Source: Mycobacterium sp. E2733 (GTDB lineage Bacteria; Actinomycetota; Actinomycetes; Mycobacteriales; Mycobacteriaceae). Taken from it: a stretch of DNA of 47,087 nt. The notes under the pieces were generated by a model, which saw nothing but the letters and a program-made list of their open reading frames with translations, was not told where the DNA came from and searched no databases. Position 1 is the stretch's first letter. The number at the start of each line of letters is the position of its first letter. The stretch covers positions 1 through 47,087 of the forward strand of contig NZ_LZJZ01000102.1 of the NCBI RefSeq assembly GCF_001667585.1, given 5' to 3'. Shown one piece after another: positions 18,974 through 28,973 of the stretch. The position numbers were made by a program, and so were the translations under genes.

Positions 18974-19797
18974 CGGGGTTCGGCCTCCGGCTGGCCGAGG
19001 CCAAGGCGCAACGCGGCCCGCTGTGCGTGGGCATCGACCCGCACCCCGAGCTGCTCCGCGCGTGGGGTTTGCCGACGACCGCCGACGGGCTGGCCGCGTT
19101 CTGCGACACCTGCGTCGAGGCGTTCGCCGGCTTCGCCGTCGTCAAGCCCCAGGTGGCGTTCTTCGAGCCCTACGGCGCCGCCGGGTTCGCGGTGCTGGAA
19201 CGCACCATCGCGGCGCTGCGCTCGGTCGGCGTGCTGGTGCTGGCCGACGCGAAGCGCGGTGACATCGGCACCACGATGGCGGCGTACGCCGCCGCCTGGG
19301 CGGGTGATTCGCCGCTGGCCGCCGACGCCGTGACGGCCTCGCCATACCTGGGGTTCGGCTCGCTGCGGCCGCTGCTGGAAGCCGCCGCCGCGCACGATCG
19401 GGGCGTGTTCGTGCTGGCGGCCACCTCCAACCCAGAGGGCGCGACCGTCCAGCGCGCCGCCTTCGACGGCCGCACGGTCGCCCAGCTGGTCGTCGACCAG
19501 GCGGCGGTGGTGAACAAGTCCGCCACGCCCAACGGGCCCGGGTACGTCGGCGTGGTGGTGGGCGCGACGGTTCTCGAGGCTCCCGACCTCAGCGCGCTGG
19601 GCGGACCGGTCCTGGTGCCGGGCCTGGGCGTGCAGGGCGGCCGGCCGGAGGCGCTCGCCGGGCTGGGTGGGGCGGATCCCGGCCAGCTGCTGCCCGCGGT
19701 CGCCCGCGAGGTCCTGCGCGCCGGGCCGGGCGTGCCCGAGCTTCGGGCGGCCGGCGAGCGGATGCGGGACGCCGTCGCGTATCTGGGAGCCCCGTAG
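18970..19797 (+). CDS. pyrF: Orotidine 5-phosphate decarboxylase (type 2)
   Basis: A 275-residue TIM-barrel enzyme that converts OMP to UMP, the last step of the pathway. The catalytic Asp-Lys-Asp chain is in LADAKRGDIGTTMAAYA, the sign of the type 2 (actinobacterial) enzyme. CVGIDPHPELL is the N-terminal motif, and VLVPGLGVQGG binds phosphate. GTG at 18970 overlaps the carB stop by four bases. It ends the operon. Genes for dihydroorotate dehydrogenase and orotate phosphoribosyltransferase are not in the window. Confidence 0.96.
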
Positions 19798-19814
19798 CCG
19801 CCCCTGGGCGCGCG

Positions 19815-20237
19815 TCAGTCCGACGTGATCGCGGTGCTGGGCCGGGCGGTCTCCACGATCACCGTGGTGGCCTTGACGACGGCCACGGCGACGCTGCCGG
19901 GCCGCAGCTGCAATTCCTCGGCGGCCTCGGTGCTCATCAGCGAGACGACGGTGAACGGGCCGCACTGCATCTCCACCTGGGCCATCACCTTGTCGCTGGT
20001 GACCTTGGTGACCAGTCCGACAAACCGGTTGCGGGCCGAGCTGCCGATGCTTAGCGGGTCCGGTGGCGGCGCCGGGGCGTTGGTCCGGGAAAACCGGGCC
20101 AGGTCCTCGCTGGCGATTACCTTCCGGCCGGCGGCGTCGTGACCGACCGACAACGATCCCTGGTTGATCCATCGCCGCACGGTGTCGTCGCTGACTCCGA
20201 GCAGCTCAGCGGCCTGACGGATCCGCAGGTTCGACAC
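19815..20237 (-). CDS. Excisionase/MerR-type HTH fused to a molybdate-binding TOBE (Mop) domain
   Basis: A 140-residue protein. Residues 4-50 form an HTH of the MerR/excisionase type: RIRQAAELLGVSDDTVRRWI, then ASEDLARF. Residues 70-135 form one Mop/TOBE domain: SARNRFVGLVTKVTSDKVMA followed by SLMSTEAAEELQLRPGS and VAVVKATTVIVE, the fold that binds molybdate or tungstate in ModE and MopII. A role as a molybdate-responsive regulator is inferred; the target is not visible. It is convergent with pyrF, 17 bases from its stop. Confidence 0.85.
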   Translation of the reverse strand: MSNLRIRQAAELLGVSDDTVRRWINQGSLSVGHDAAGRKVIASEDLARFSRTNAPAPPPDPLSIGSSARNRFVGLVTKVTSDKVMAQVEMQCGPFTVVSLMSTEAAEELQLRPGSVAVAVVKATTVIVETARPSTAITSD

Positions 20238-20702
20238 CGCTAGATCGTAACCCGATGAGTGTTAGCTGGGGCACGTACCAGCAATCGGGACGGGATCGAA
20301 CCGCGACGGACGGCGCGACGCGACACGCGCGACACGCGACGAAAAATGCGTGATCCCCGGCACGAGGCGTTTGCGGCCACCGACACCGCCCCGCGCCACC
20401 GCTCCCGCGACGGAACCCGCGCCGGCCCGATGAGCTAAAACTGCAGCTCAGGAGGGTTATGTTGGCGTCGCAAAGCGCGCTGCGATCGCCAGGGCGGCGC
20501 CGCTCGCGGCCGTCGCCGGCGGTGCCTGATCAATCCGATTTTCGGGCCGCACGCGGGGCTCATGCTGGGACTTTGCCCCCCGAACCAGGGGGTCGGGTTA
20601 GATTTCGTCAGAAGGCCTGAGTACGGTCGTCTCCGCTGGCTGAAGTGCCGGCAGAGACAAAAAGCGATCGATTGAGATTGATTGATCAGATACGGAGGAA
20701 TC
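20238..20702. other. Intergenic region before mihF
   Basis: About 465 bases with no convincing gene. A GACACGCG-type direct repetition lies near 20325-20345. An ATG at 20459 follows GGAGGG too closely for a normal ribosome site and its frame ends near 20618 without recognisable features. The last 60 bases, up to the GGAGG before mihF, are AT-rich (ATTGAGATTGATTGATCAGA) and probably contain the mihF promoter. In M. tuberculosis this interval holds a PE/PPE pair (Rv1386-Rv1387); nothing like it is seen here. Confidence 0.6.
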
Positions 20703-21017
20703 GTGGCCCTTCCCCAGTTGACCGACGAGCAGCGCGCGGCCGCGTTGGAGAAGGCGGCTGCCGCACGTCGAGCGAGAGCAGAGCTCAAGGACCGGCTGAA
20801 GCGCGGCGGCACCAACCTCACGCAGGTGCTCAAGGACGCCGAGACCGACGAAGTCCTGGGCAAGATGAAGGTTTCCGCGCTGCTTGAGGCGTTGCCCAAG
20901 GTGGGCAAGGTCAAAGCACAGGAAATCATGACCGAGCTGGAGATCGCCCCCACCCGCCGCCTGCGGGGCCTGGGCGATCGGCAGCGCAAAGCCCTGCTGG
21001 AAAAGTTCGGCTCCTAA
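20703..21017 (+). CDS. mihF: Mycobacterial integration host factor mIHF
   Basis: A 104-residue nucleoid protein that binds and bends DNA and supports L5 phage integration. It begins VALPQLTDEQRAAALEKA with GTG at 20703, eight bases after GGAGG. A long basic helix (ARRARAELKDRLKRGG) is followed by the helix-turn-helix/S13-like DNA-binding part LPKVGKVKAQEIMTELEI and the C-terminal RRLRGLGDRQRKALLEKFG. Older annotations of the M. tuberculosis gene give an N-terminal extension; the ribosome site here supports the short form. gmk follows 49 bases downstream. Confidence 0.95.
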   Translation: MALPQLTDEQRAAALEKAAAARRARAELKDRLKRGGTNLTQVLKDAETDEVLGKMKVSALLEALPKVGKVKAQEIMTELEIAPTRRLRGLGDRQRKALLEKFGS

Positions 21018-21066
21018 CCCGGCCTCGGCCAACCCGCCCTGTGGGCGCACCGGCCAGGGAGCGCCA

Positions 21067-21735
21067 GTGAGCGCCGGCGGGGGACCGGACGTCGAGCATG
21101 GGACGCGTCCCGAACCACCTGGTAAGGGACGTGTGGTCGTGCTGTCCGGTCCCTCCGCGGTCGGCAAGTCGACGGTGGTCCGGTGCCTGCGTGAGCGGAT
21201 ACCGGACCTGCATTTCAGCGTCTCGGCCACGACCCGGGCGCCGCGGCCGGGCGAGGTCGACGGCGTCGACTATCACTTCGTCAGCCCCGCCCGGTTTCAG
21301 CAGCTCATCGACGACGGCGCGCTGCTGGAGTGGGCCGACATCCACGGCGGACTGCACAGGTCGGGCACCCTGGCCGAGCCGGTGCGGACCGCCACCGCCG
21401 CCGGGATTCCCGTGCTCATCGAGGTGGACCTGGCCGGCGCCAGGGCGGTCAAAAGGGCGATGCCCGAGGCCATCACCGTTTTTCTGGCCCCACCCAGTTG
21501 GCAGGACCTGGAGGCCCGGCTCGTCGGCCGCGGCACGGAAACACCCGAGGCCATCCAGCGTCGCCTCGAGACCGCCCGCATCGAAATGGCGGCCCAGGAC
21601 GACTTTGACGAGGTCGTGGTCAACAGTCAATTGGAGTCTGCGTGCGCCGAATTGGTATCCTTGCTGGTGGAAACTGCGCCGGCTCGGCATGACGCGCCCG
21701 GCCAGACCAATCGGACCAGATCCAATCGGGATTGA
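21067..21735 (+). CDS. gmk: Guanylate kinase
   Basis: A 222-residue enzyme that phosphorylates GMP to GDP with ATP. The P-loop is LSGPSAVGKSTVV. GMP-binding residues lie in SATTRAPRPGEVDGVDYHF. The lid and base-contact region are in ALLEWADIHG and FLAPPSWQDLEARLVGRGTE. The first 18 or so residues (SAGGGPDVEHGTRPEPPGKG) precede the conserved core and are variable in mycobacteria. It starts at GTG 21067; no strong ribosome site is visible nearby, so coupling to mihF is possible. Confidence 0.95.
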   Translation: MSAGGGPDVEHGTRPEPPGKGRVVVLSGPSAVGKSTVVRCLRERIPDLHFSVSATTRAPRPGEVDGVDYHFVSPARFQQLIDDGALLEWADIHGGLHRSGTLAEPVRTATAAGIPVLIEVDLAGARAVKRAMPEAITVFLAPPSWQDLEARLVGRGTETPEAIQRRLETARIEMAAQDDFDEVVVNSQLESACAELVSLLVETAPARHDAPGQTNRTRSNRD

Positions 21736-21808
21736 GCATCGAACTGCCAGCGGCAGTAAGCCGTTTCGGGGCTCTGACCGCCTTCGAACGTTGAGGAGAT
21801 TGACCTAA

Positions 21809-22135
21809 GTGACCATTCCGCAGTCCGACGCCGCGTTGGCCGCCGTCCCCGATCGGTTTGACCCTTCGGCGGGCGGGCAGGGCGCCTACGACACCCCGCT
21901 GGGCATCACCAACCCGCCGATCGACGAGCTGCTGGACCGCGTGTCGAGCAAGTACGCCCTGGTGATCTACGCCGCCAAGCGGGCCCGCCAGATCAACGAC
22001 TACTACAACCAGCTCGGCGAAGGCATCCTCGAATACGTTGGGCCGCTGGTCGAGCCGGGGCTTCAGGAGAAGCCGCTGTCGATCGCGCTGCGCGAAATCC
22101 ACGCCGACCTGCTCGAGCACACCGAGGGCGAGTAA
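21809..22135 (+). CDS. rpoZ: RNA polymerase omega subunit
   Basis: A 108-residue subunit that helps fold and hold the beta-prime subunit of RNA polymerase. The conserved core is GITNPPIDELLDRVSSKYAL followed by VIYAAKRARQINDYYNQL, and the C-terminus includes EKPLSIALREIHADLLEH. GTG at 21809 lies about ten bases after GAGGAG. It sits between gmk and coaBC, the order common in actinobacteria. Confidence 0.97.
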   Translation: MTIPQSDAALAAVPDRFDPSAGGQGAYDTPLGITNPPIDELLDRVSSKYALVIYAAKRARQINDYYNQLGEGILEYVGPLVEPGLQEKPLSIALREIHADLLEHTEGE

Positions 22136-22157
22136 CAGGGCAGGGCCGGGGCAGCCT

Positions 22158-23405
22158 GTGGACCGTAAACGGATCGTCGTCGGCGTCTCCGGTGGCATCG
22201 CCGCCTACAAGGCGTGCACGGTCGTTCGCCAGCTCTCAGAGGCCGGCCACCTGGTCCGGGTCATCCCCACCGAATCCGCGTTGCGGTTTGTCGGGGCCGC
22301 CACATTCGAGGCGCTCTCCGGGCAGCCGGTGCACACCGGGGTTTTCGAGAACGTCCCGGAGGTGCCACACGTCCAGCTCGGCCAGAAGGCCGACCTGGTT
22401 CTGGTGGCGCCGGCCACCGCGGATCTGCTGGCCCGCGCGGTGCACGGCCGCGCCGACGACCTGCTGACCGCGACCCTGCTGACGGCGAGATGCCCGGTGT
22501 TGTTCGCGCCGGCGATGCACACCGAGATGTGGTTGCACCCGGCCACCGCCGAGAACGTGGCGACGCTGCGTCGCCGCGGAGCGGTGGTGCTGGAACCGGC
22601 GTTCGGCCGCCTCACCGGCACCGACAGTGGGTCGGGCCGCCTGCCCGAAGCGGAGGAGATCACCACGCTGGCCCAGCTGCTGCTGGAACGCCACGACGCG
22701 CTGCCCTACGACCTCGCCGGCTGCAAGGTGCTGGTGACCGCCGGCGGCACCCGCGAACCGATCGACCCGGTGCGCTTCATCGGTAACCGCAGTTCGGGCA
22801 AGCAGGGCTACGCGGTGGCCCGCGTAGCCGCCCAGCGCGGAGCCGAAGTCACGCTGATCGCCGGGCACACGGCGGGATTGATCGACCCCGCCGGGGTCGA
22901 GGTGGTCCACGTCAGCTCGGCGGAGCAGCTCGGCGACGCGGTGGCCAAGCACGCGCCCGCGGCGGACGTGCTGGTGATGGCGGCGGCGGTCGCCGATTTC
23001 CGGCCCGCGCAGGTTTCCGCCGCCAAGATCAAAAAGGGCCTGAACGATCAAGAAGGGCCGCCGACGATCGAGCTGGTGCGTAACGACGACGTGCTGGCCG
23101 GCGCGGTGCGGGCGCGGGCCAACGGCGAGCTGCCCAACATGCGGGCCATCGTCGGGTTCGCCGCGGAGACGGGCGACGCCAACGGCGATGTGTTGTTTCA
23201 CGCCCGCGCGAAGTTGCGCCGCAAGGGCTGTGACTTGTTGGTGGTCAACGCGGTGGGCGATGGCAGGGCATTCGAGGTGGACAACAACGACGGGTGGTTG
23301 CTCGCGTCCGACGGCACCGAGTCCGCGCTGCAGCACGGCTCCAAGACGCTGATGGCCAGTCGTATCGTGGATGCGATCGCCACGTTCCTGCACGGCGGCG
23401 GGTAA
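22158..23405 (+). CDS. coaBC: CoaBC, phosphopantothenoylcysteine synthetase/decarboxylase
   Basis: A 415-residue bifunctional enzyme of coenzyme A synthesis. The N-terminal flavoprotein (CoaC) begins VDRKRIVVGVSGGIAAYK and carries PAMHTEMWLHPA, near the usual PAMN motif. The C-terminal synthetase (CoaB) has TAGGTREPIDPVRFIGNRSS, GKQGYAVA and AAAVADFRPA. It joins cysteine to phosphopantothenate using CTP and then decarboxylates the product. The GTG at 22158 is 22 bases after the rpoZ stop; a longer frame overlapping rpoZ was rejected. Confidence 0.95.
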   Translation: MDRKRIVVGVSGGIAAYKACTVVRQLSEAGHLVRVIPTESALRFVGAATFEALSGQPVHTGVFENVPEVPHVQLGQKADLVLVAPATADLLARAVHGRADDLLTATLLTARCPVLFAPAMHTEMWLHPATAENVATLRRRGAVVLEPAFGRLTGTDSGSGRLPEAEEITTLAQLLLERHDALPYDLAGCKVLVTAGGTREPIDPVRFIGNRSSGKQGYAVARVAAQRGAEVTLIAGHTAGLIDPAGVEVVHVSSAEQLGDAVAKHAPAADVLVMAAAVADFRPAQVSAAKIKKGLNDQEGPPTIELVRNDDVLAGAVRARANGELPNMRAIVGFAAETGDANGDVLFHARAKLRRKGCDLLVVNAVGDGRAFEVDNNDGWLLASDGTESALQHGSKTLMASRIVDAIATFLHGGG

Positions 23406-23461
23406 TACGGTTCGGTTTTCCTGTGGTGCCAGGCCAGGTGCTGGCCGGCCATGCCCGCCGA

Positions 23462-23500
23462 TATAATTCGGTTAACTAATTATTCGGAAGGATTGAGATT
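23462..23500 (+). promoter_or_regulatory. metK promoter and ribosome site
   Basis: A perfect TATAAT lies at 23462-23467, followed by an AT-rich stretch (GGTTAACTAATTATTCGG), striking in this genome. No good -35 is seen at the usual distance. GAAGGA upstream of the GTG at 23501 is the ribosome site. The short leader has no room for a SAM riboswitch. Confidence 0.65.
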
Positions 23501-24708
<1,208 letters not shown>

Positions 24709-24712
<4 letters not shown>

Positions 24713-26205
24713 GGCGCGCCGGCCGTGGTGAACCGGTAGTCGTCGAGGTCGAACCGCCGGCTGCGCCAGTAGGCCTCCACCGTGGTGGTGGGGCGTAGCG
24801 GCACGTCGCCGTTCTTGTCGAAGTAGTAACTGTTGGCCAGGCGGCAGCTGTCCTGCCAGAAGATCTGCCGGTGCCGTCGGCGCATCATTTCGGCGAAATA
24901 CCGGTCGTTGGCTTCCTCGGTGACCTCGACGCGCGTCGCGCCCTCGCGCTGCGCCCGTTTCAGGCACCGCACGATGTGGTGGGTCTGCGTCTCGATCAGC
25001 GCGAAGTACGACGAGCCGACGTAGCCGTACGGGCCGAAAACCGTGAACAAGTTGGGGAAGTCGGGAACGCTGACCCCCTCGTAGGCCTGCAGCCGGTGTT
25101 CGTCCCAGAACCGGCTCAACGATTTGCCGCCGCTTCCGGTGACCGCGAACGTCGGGACGTCGTCGGGGTCCATCACTTTGAAGCCGGTGGCCAGGATCAG
25201 CACGTCGATCTCGTGGTTCTCCCCATCGGTGGTCGCCACGGCCGTGGGCGTGACCTTGTCGATCGGCTCCGTGACCAGCCGCACGTTGTCCCTGTTGAAC
25301 GTGGCCAGATACTCGTTGTGGAACCCGGGGCGCTTGCAGCCGACCGCGTAGCGAGGGGTGAGCTGGTCGCGCACCGCCGGGTCGTGCACCTGTTTGCGCA
25401 GATAGGCCAGTCCCGCCGACTCCATCCTCTTGGCCAGTGGCACGACCGTGAAGTAATGCGCGGAGATCGGGAAGGTGACTTCCACGAAGGCCTGGCTGAG
25501 TAGCCGCTGCACGACTTTGCCGCCCGGGATCCGCATCGCCCAGCGGGCCGGCGCGGGCAGCGCGACGTCCACTTTGGGGAAGCACCAGATCGGGGTGCGC
25601 TGAAATACGGTGAGCTGCTTGACAATCGGCGCGATTTCGGGAATGACCTGGACGGCCGAGGCGCCGGTGCCGATGATCGCGACGCGCTTGCCGCTCAGGT
25701 CCTGGTCGTGATCCCAGCGCGCGGTGTGCATGGTGACGCCGCCGAAGGTGTCCACGCCGTCGATGTCGGGCAGGTTGGGAACCGTGAGGACGCCGCAGGC
25801 GCTGATCAGGAATCGGGCGGTCACCGTGCCGCCGGGGTCGGTCTGCACCCGCCACAGGCAAAGCTCGTCATCGAATTCGGCGGCTTGCACCTTGGTGTTG
25901 AACCGGATTCGGGAGCGGAGGCCGTACTTGTCGACGCAGTGTTCGGCGTACGCCTTGAGCTCGCGCCCCCGCGCGTAGGTGCGCGACCAGTCCGGGCTCT
26001 GCTCGAAGGAGAACTGGTAAGAGAACGACGGAATATCAACGGCGATACCGGGATAGGTGTTCCAATGCCATGTCCCGCCGACGCCGTCGCCGGCCTCGAC
26101 CACGAGATAGTTGGACAGTCCGGCGTTGTCGAGCTTGATGGCGGCGCCGATTCCGGAGAAGCCGGCGCCCACGATCAGCGTGTGGTAGTCAGGAGTGCTG
26201 CTCAT
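24709..26205 (-). CDS. Flavin-containing (Baeyer-Villiger type) monooxygenase, Rv1393c-like
   Basis: A 498-residue FAD/NADPH enzyme. The FAD-binding motif is VGAGFSGIGAAIKL near the N-terminus and the NADPH motif is IIGTGASAVQVIPEI. Between them lies FGGVTMHTARWDHD, which fits the Baeyer-Villiger fingerprint F-x-G-x-x-x-H-x-x-x-W. Such enzymes insert oxygen beside a ketone to form an ester or lactone. Two esterase genes lie directly upstream on the same strand (10 bases to nlhH), suggesting a short catabolic route. The natural substrate is unknown. Confidence 0.9.
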
Positions 26206-26215
26206 CGGTGCCCAC

Positions 26216-27181
26216 CTAGGGGTGCAGTGCCTTCTTGAGTGCGGCCAGCCCCCGGTCGGTGGCGTCGCCGGCCGCGGGTATCACCAGAGCGAAGCTGGCG
26301 TAGCCGTGCACCAGGTTCGGCTCGTTGCTCAATTCCGCGGGCACACCGGCGGCGTCCAGCAGCTCGGCGTAGCGGGCCCCGTCGTCGCGCAGCGGATCGT
26401 GTTCGGCGGTGCCGATGTAGGCGGGCGGCAGCCCGGACAGGTCCGACGCATTCGCCGGGGCGAGGGTGACGGGCAGCGCCGTCGGGTCGCTGATGTCGAG
26501 GTCGGGCAGATACCAGGACAGGAAGGCGTCGATCACGTCGCGGTCCAGGATGGGCGCGTTGGCGTTCTCGGTGTACGACGGCAGCGACAGGTCCGCGGTG
26601 ACGACCGGGTACCACAGCAGCTGGAAGCTGAGCTCGGGTCCGGCATTCTGGTTCGCCAGGTGCGCCATCACGGCGGCCAGGTTGCCGCCGGCCGAGTCGC
26701 CCGCGACGGCGATACGGCTGGGGTCACCGCCCAGCTCGGCGGCGTGCTCGGCCACCCACTGCAACGCCGCCCAGGAGTCGTCGACCCCGGCCGGGAACGG
26801 ATGCTCCGGCGCCAGCCGGTAGTCGACGGACACCACGATGGCCTCGGCGCCGACGGCGTGCGCGCGGGCGAGCGGGTCATGGGTGTCCAGGCCGCCGAGG
26901 CAGAAGCCGCCGCCGTGGTAGAAGACGACGACGGGCAACGCCTCCTCCGGCTCCAGGGGCGGCCAGTAGATGCGCACGGGAATGTCGGTGAGCTCGCCGT
27001 GACCGATCGTACGGTCCTCGACGCGCAGGTCCGGCAGCATTTCGGGCGGCACCTGGAGCAGCCGCAGGCGCGAGCGCGCGACCTCCACGCCGTCGGCTGC
27101 GCTGAAGGTCATCGGGACGGCGTCCAGCAACGCCTTGAACGTCGGATCGATGCCGGATCGGGCGAAGGGGAGCTCCGTCAT
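26216..27181 (-). CDS. nlhH: HSL-family carboxylesterase NlhH (Rv1399c-like)
   Basis: A 321-residue alpha/beta hydrolase of the hormone-sensitive-lipase group. The oxyanion motif is YHGGGFCLGGLDTHDP. The nucleophile is Ser163 in AVAGDSAGGN, the acid Asp262 in AEHDPLRDD, and the base His292 in LVHGYASF. M. tuberculosis NlhH prefers short-chain esters. No signal peptide is seen, so it acts in the cytoplasm. The match with NlhH, rather than its neighbour, rests on the N-terminal IDPTFKALLDAVPMTFSAAD and on DGVEVARSRLR. Confidence 0.9.
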   Translation of the reverse strand: MTELPFARSGIDPTFKALLDAVPMTFSAADGVEVARSRLRLLQVPPEMLPDLRVEDRTIGHGELTDIPVRIYWPPLEPEEALPVVVFYHGGGFCLGGLDTHDPLARAHAVGAEAIVVSVDYRLAPEHPFPAGVDDSWAALQWVAEHAAELGGDPSRIAVAGDSAGGNLAAVMAHLANQNAGPELSFQLLWYPVVTADLSLPSYTENANAPILDRDVIDAFLSWYLPDLDISDPTALPVTLAPANASDLSGLPPAYIGTAEHDPLRDDGARYAELLDAAGVPAELSNEPNLVHGYASFALVIPAAGDATDRGLAALKKALHP

Positions 27182-27203
27182 GAACTCACCGTACGCCCCG
27201 GAT

Positions 27204-28178
27204 TCACGCGCGCAGCCCAGATCGCAGGGCCCTCAGGCCACGTTCCATCGCGGCGGTCGCCGCGGGCACCACACCGCCGTAACCGAGGTAGCCGTGCACG
27301 AGGGTCTCGGCGTTGTGCACCTCGACGGTCACCCCCGCTTCGGCCAGCAGCTCGCCGTACCGGATGCCGTCGTCGCGCAGCGGGTCATAGCCCGCGACGG
27401 CGATGTATGCGGGCGGCAGGTTTGACACGTCTGCGGCTCGTCCCGGCGCCATACCCGGTGGCGGAGCGGACAAGTCGACTTCGCCTGCATACCAACGCGA
27501 GAACTCGGCGACGGCTTTGACGTCCAGGATCGGCGCGCCGGCGTTTTCGGTGAAGGAGGGCAGGGAGGCGTCCCACATCGTGGAGGGATACCACAGCAGC
27601 TGGAACGCGATGAGCGGTGCGCCGCTGTCGCGCGCTCGTTGTGCCAGCACGGCCGTGATGTTTCCGCCGGCCGAATCCCCGGCCAGGGCCATCCGATTCG
27701 GGTCACCGCCCAACTCGCCGGCGTGCTCGGCGGCCCAAAGCGTTGCGGCCCAAGCGTCTTCGATGGCGGCGGGGTACGGATGCTCGGGCGCCAGCCGGTA
27801 GTCGACGGACACCACGATCGCGTCGGCGCCCACCGCGTGCTGGCGGGCCGTGCCGTCATAGCTGTCGAGGTCGCCCACGACGAAGCCGCCGCCGTGGAAA
27901 TACAGCACGACGGGTGGCGCGGTGCTCCCGGTGCTCGCACCCGAATCGATTGGCGGCCAATAGATCCGGATGCCGACCTGCCCCGCCGGGCCGGGGATGG
28001 CGCGGTCTTCGACGCGCAGCTCGGGATGCAGTGGCCGGCGGGGCAGGTCGCGGAACCGCTGCCGCGCCGCATCAACACCGTCGTCGGTGGATAGCCGGAA
28101 CGGAACCGCATCCAGTACCTTCTGCAGGATGGGGTCGATCCCGGGCTTTTCGTCGGCTGTGTTATCCAAGCTTGGCAT
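27204..28178 (-). CDS. lipI: HSL-family esterase LipI (Rv1400c-like)
   Basis: A 324-residue paralogue of the downstream NlhH. It shows YFHGGGFVVGDLDSYDG, the nucleophile elbow ALAGDSAGGN, the acid in AGYDPLRDDG and the base in LVHGYLGYGG. The N-terminus MPSLDNTADEKPGIDPILQ agrees with my memory of Rv1400c, supporting the ATG at 28178. Twenty-two bases separate it from nlhH. It would be the first gene of the lipI-nlhH-monooxygenase operon. Its start codon overlaps the start of the divergent Rv1401-like gene. Confidence 0.9.
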   Translation of the reverse strand: MPSLDNTADEKPGIDPILQKVLDAVPFRLSTDDGVDAARQRFRDLPRRPLHPELRVEDRAIPGPAGQVGIRIYWPPIDSGASTGSTAPPVVLYFHGGGFVVGDLDSYDGTARQHAVGADAIVVSVDYRLAPEHPYPAAIEDAWAATLWAAEHAGELGGDPNRMALAGDSAGGNITAVLAQRARDSGAPLIAFQLLWYPSTMWDASLPSFTENAGAPILDVKAVAEFSRWYAGEVDLSAPPPGMAPGRAADVSNLPPAYIAVAGYDPLRDDGIRYGELLAEAGVTVEVHNAETLVHGYLGYGGVVPAATAAMERGLRALRSGLRA

Positions 28179-28911
28179 GGACGTACCGTACGCACCTCGG
28201 CTGGTGCTCGGCGGCTGGGTGGTGGCCGGCTGGGCGGCCCTCGGCTATGGCGTCTACCTGACGGTGTTGGCGCTGGGTTCGCCGCCGGGAACCGAGCTGA
28301 CCGGGCACTGGGTGCTGCAGCCGCTGTTCAAGGCGTCGATGGCGGTGTTGCTGACCGCCGCCGCGGTCGGCCACGCCGTCGTCCGCGAGCGGCGGTGGCT
28401 GATGCCGGCGCTGCTGCTGTCGGCCATCGGCGACTGGGCGCTGGCGATCCCGTGGTGGGAGCCGTCCTTCGTCGTGGGGCTGGCCGCATTCCTGTTGGCA
28501 CACTTGTGCTTCCTGGGCGCGCTGCTGCCGCTGGCGGCCAGGCGCCCGTCGAAGCCGCGCATCGCCGCCGTGGTGGCCATGTGCCTGGCCGCCAGCGCGC
28601 TCCTGGCGTGGTTCTGGCCGCACCTCGACAAGCTGACGCTTCCGGTGACGGCCTACATCCTGGTGCTGACCGCGATGGTGTGCGCCGCCCTGGTGGCGCA
28701 GCTGCCGACGATCTGGACGGCTGTGGGCGCGGTGTGCTTCGCGGTGTCCGATTCGCTGATCGCCATCGGCCGCTTCATCCTGGGCAACGAGGCACTGGCG
28801 GTGCCGATCTGGTGGTCCTACGCCGCCGCGCTGATCCTGATGACGGCCGGGTTCTTCTTCGGTCGTGAGGCACCGGTCGACGCCGGCACCCCAGGGCCGG
28901 CCGAAAGCTGA
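28177..28911 (+). CDS. YhhN/TMEM86-family membrane protein, Rv1401-like
   Basis: A 244-residue integral membrane protein with about eight helices. FKASMAVLLTAAAVGHA, LSAIGDWALAIP, FLLAHLCFLGALLP and FAVSDSLIAIGRFIL fit the YhhN family, with the conserved GD and SD residues inside helices. Animal TMEM86 members hydrolyse lysoplasmalogens; the bacterial role is unproven. The ATG at 28177 overlaps the lipI ATG on the other strand by two bases, so a start inside the gene is possible; Rv1401 as I recall is shorter. Confidence 0.75.
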   Translation: MDVPYAPRLVLGGWVVAGWAALGYGVYLTVLALGSPPGTELTGHWVLQPLFKASMAVLLTAAAVGHAVVRERRWLMPALLLSAIGDWALAIPWWEPSFVVGLAAFLLAHLCFLGALLPLAARRPSKPRIAAVVAMCLAASALLAWFWPHLDKLTLPVTAYILVLTAMVCAALVAQLPTIWTAVGAVCFAVSDSLIAIGRFILGNEALAVPIWWSYAAALILMTAGFFFGREAPVDAGTPGPAES

Positions 28912-28973
28912 CCGCTTCCGAGTCGGACGGTAGAGTCGTTGAGCGACAGCCTAATTCGATACTGCGGGACGCC

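Noticed and set aside
20280..20345. Possible tRNA or short tandem repeat array
   Set aside because: GATCGAACC resembles part of a T-loop arm but no cloverleaf can be drawn, and the GACACGCG repetition is too short for a repeat locus.
20459..20620. Small ORF upstream of mihF after GGAGGG
   Set aside because: The spacing to ATG is too short, the peptide is Arg/Ser/Pro-rich without features, and it is not in frame with mihF.
23462..23500. SAM riboswitch before metK
   Set aside because: Only about 30 bases lie between the -10 and the start codon, too few for any known SAM riboswitch class.
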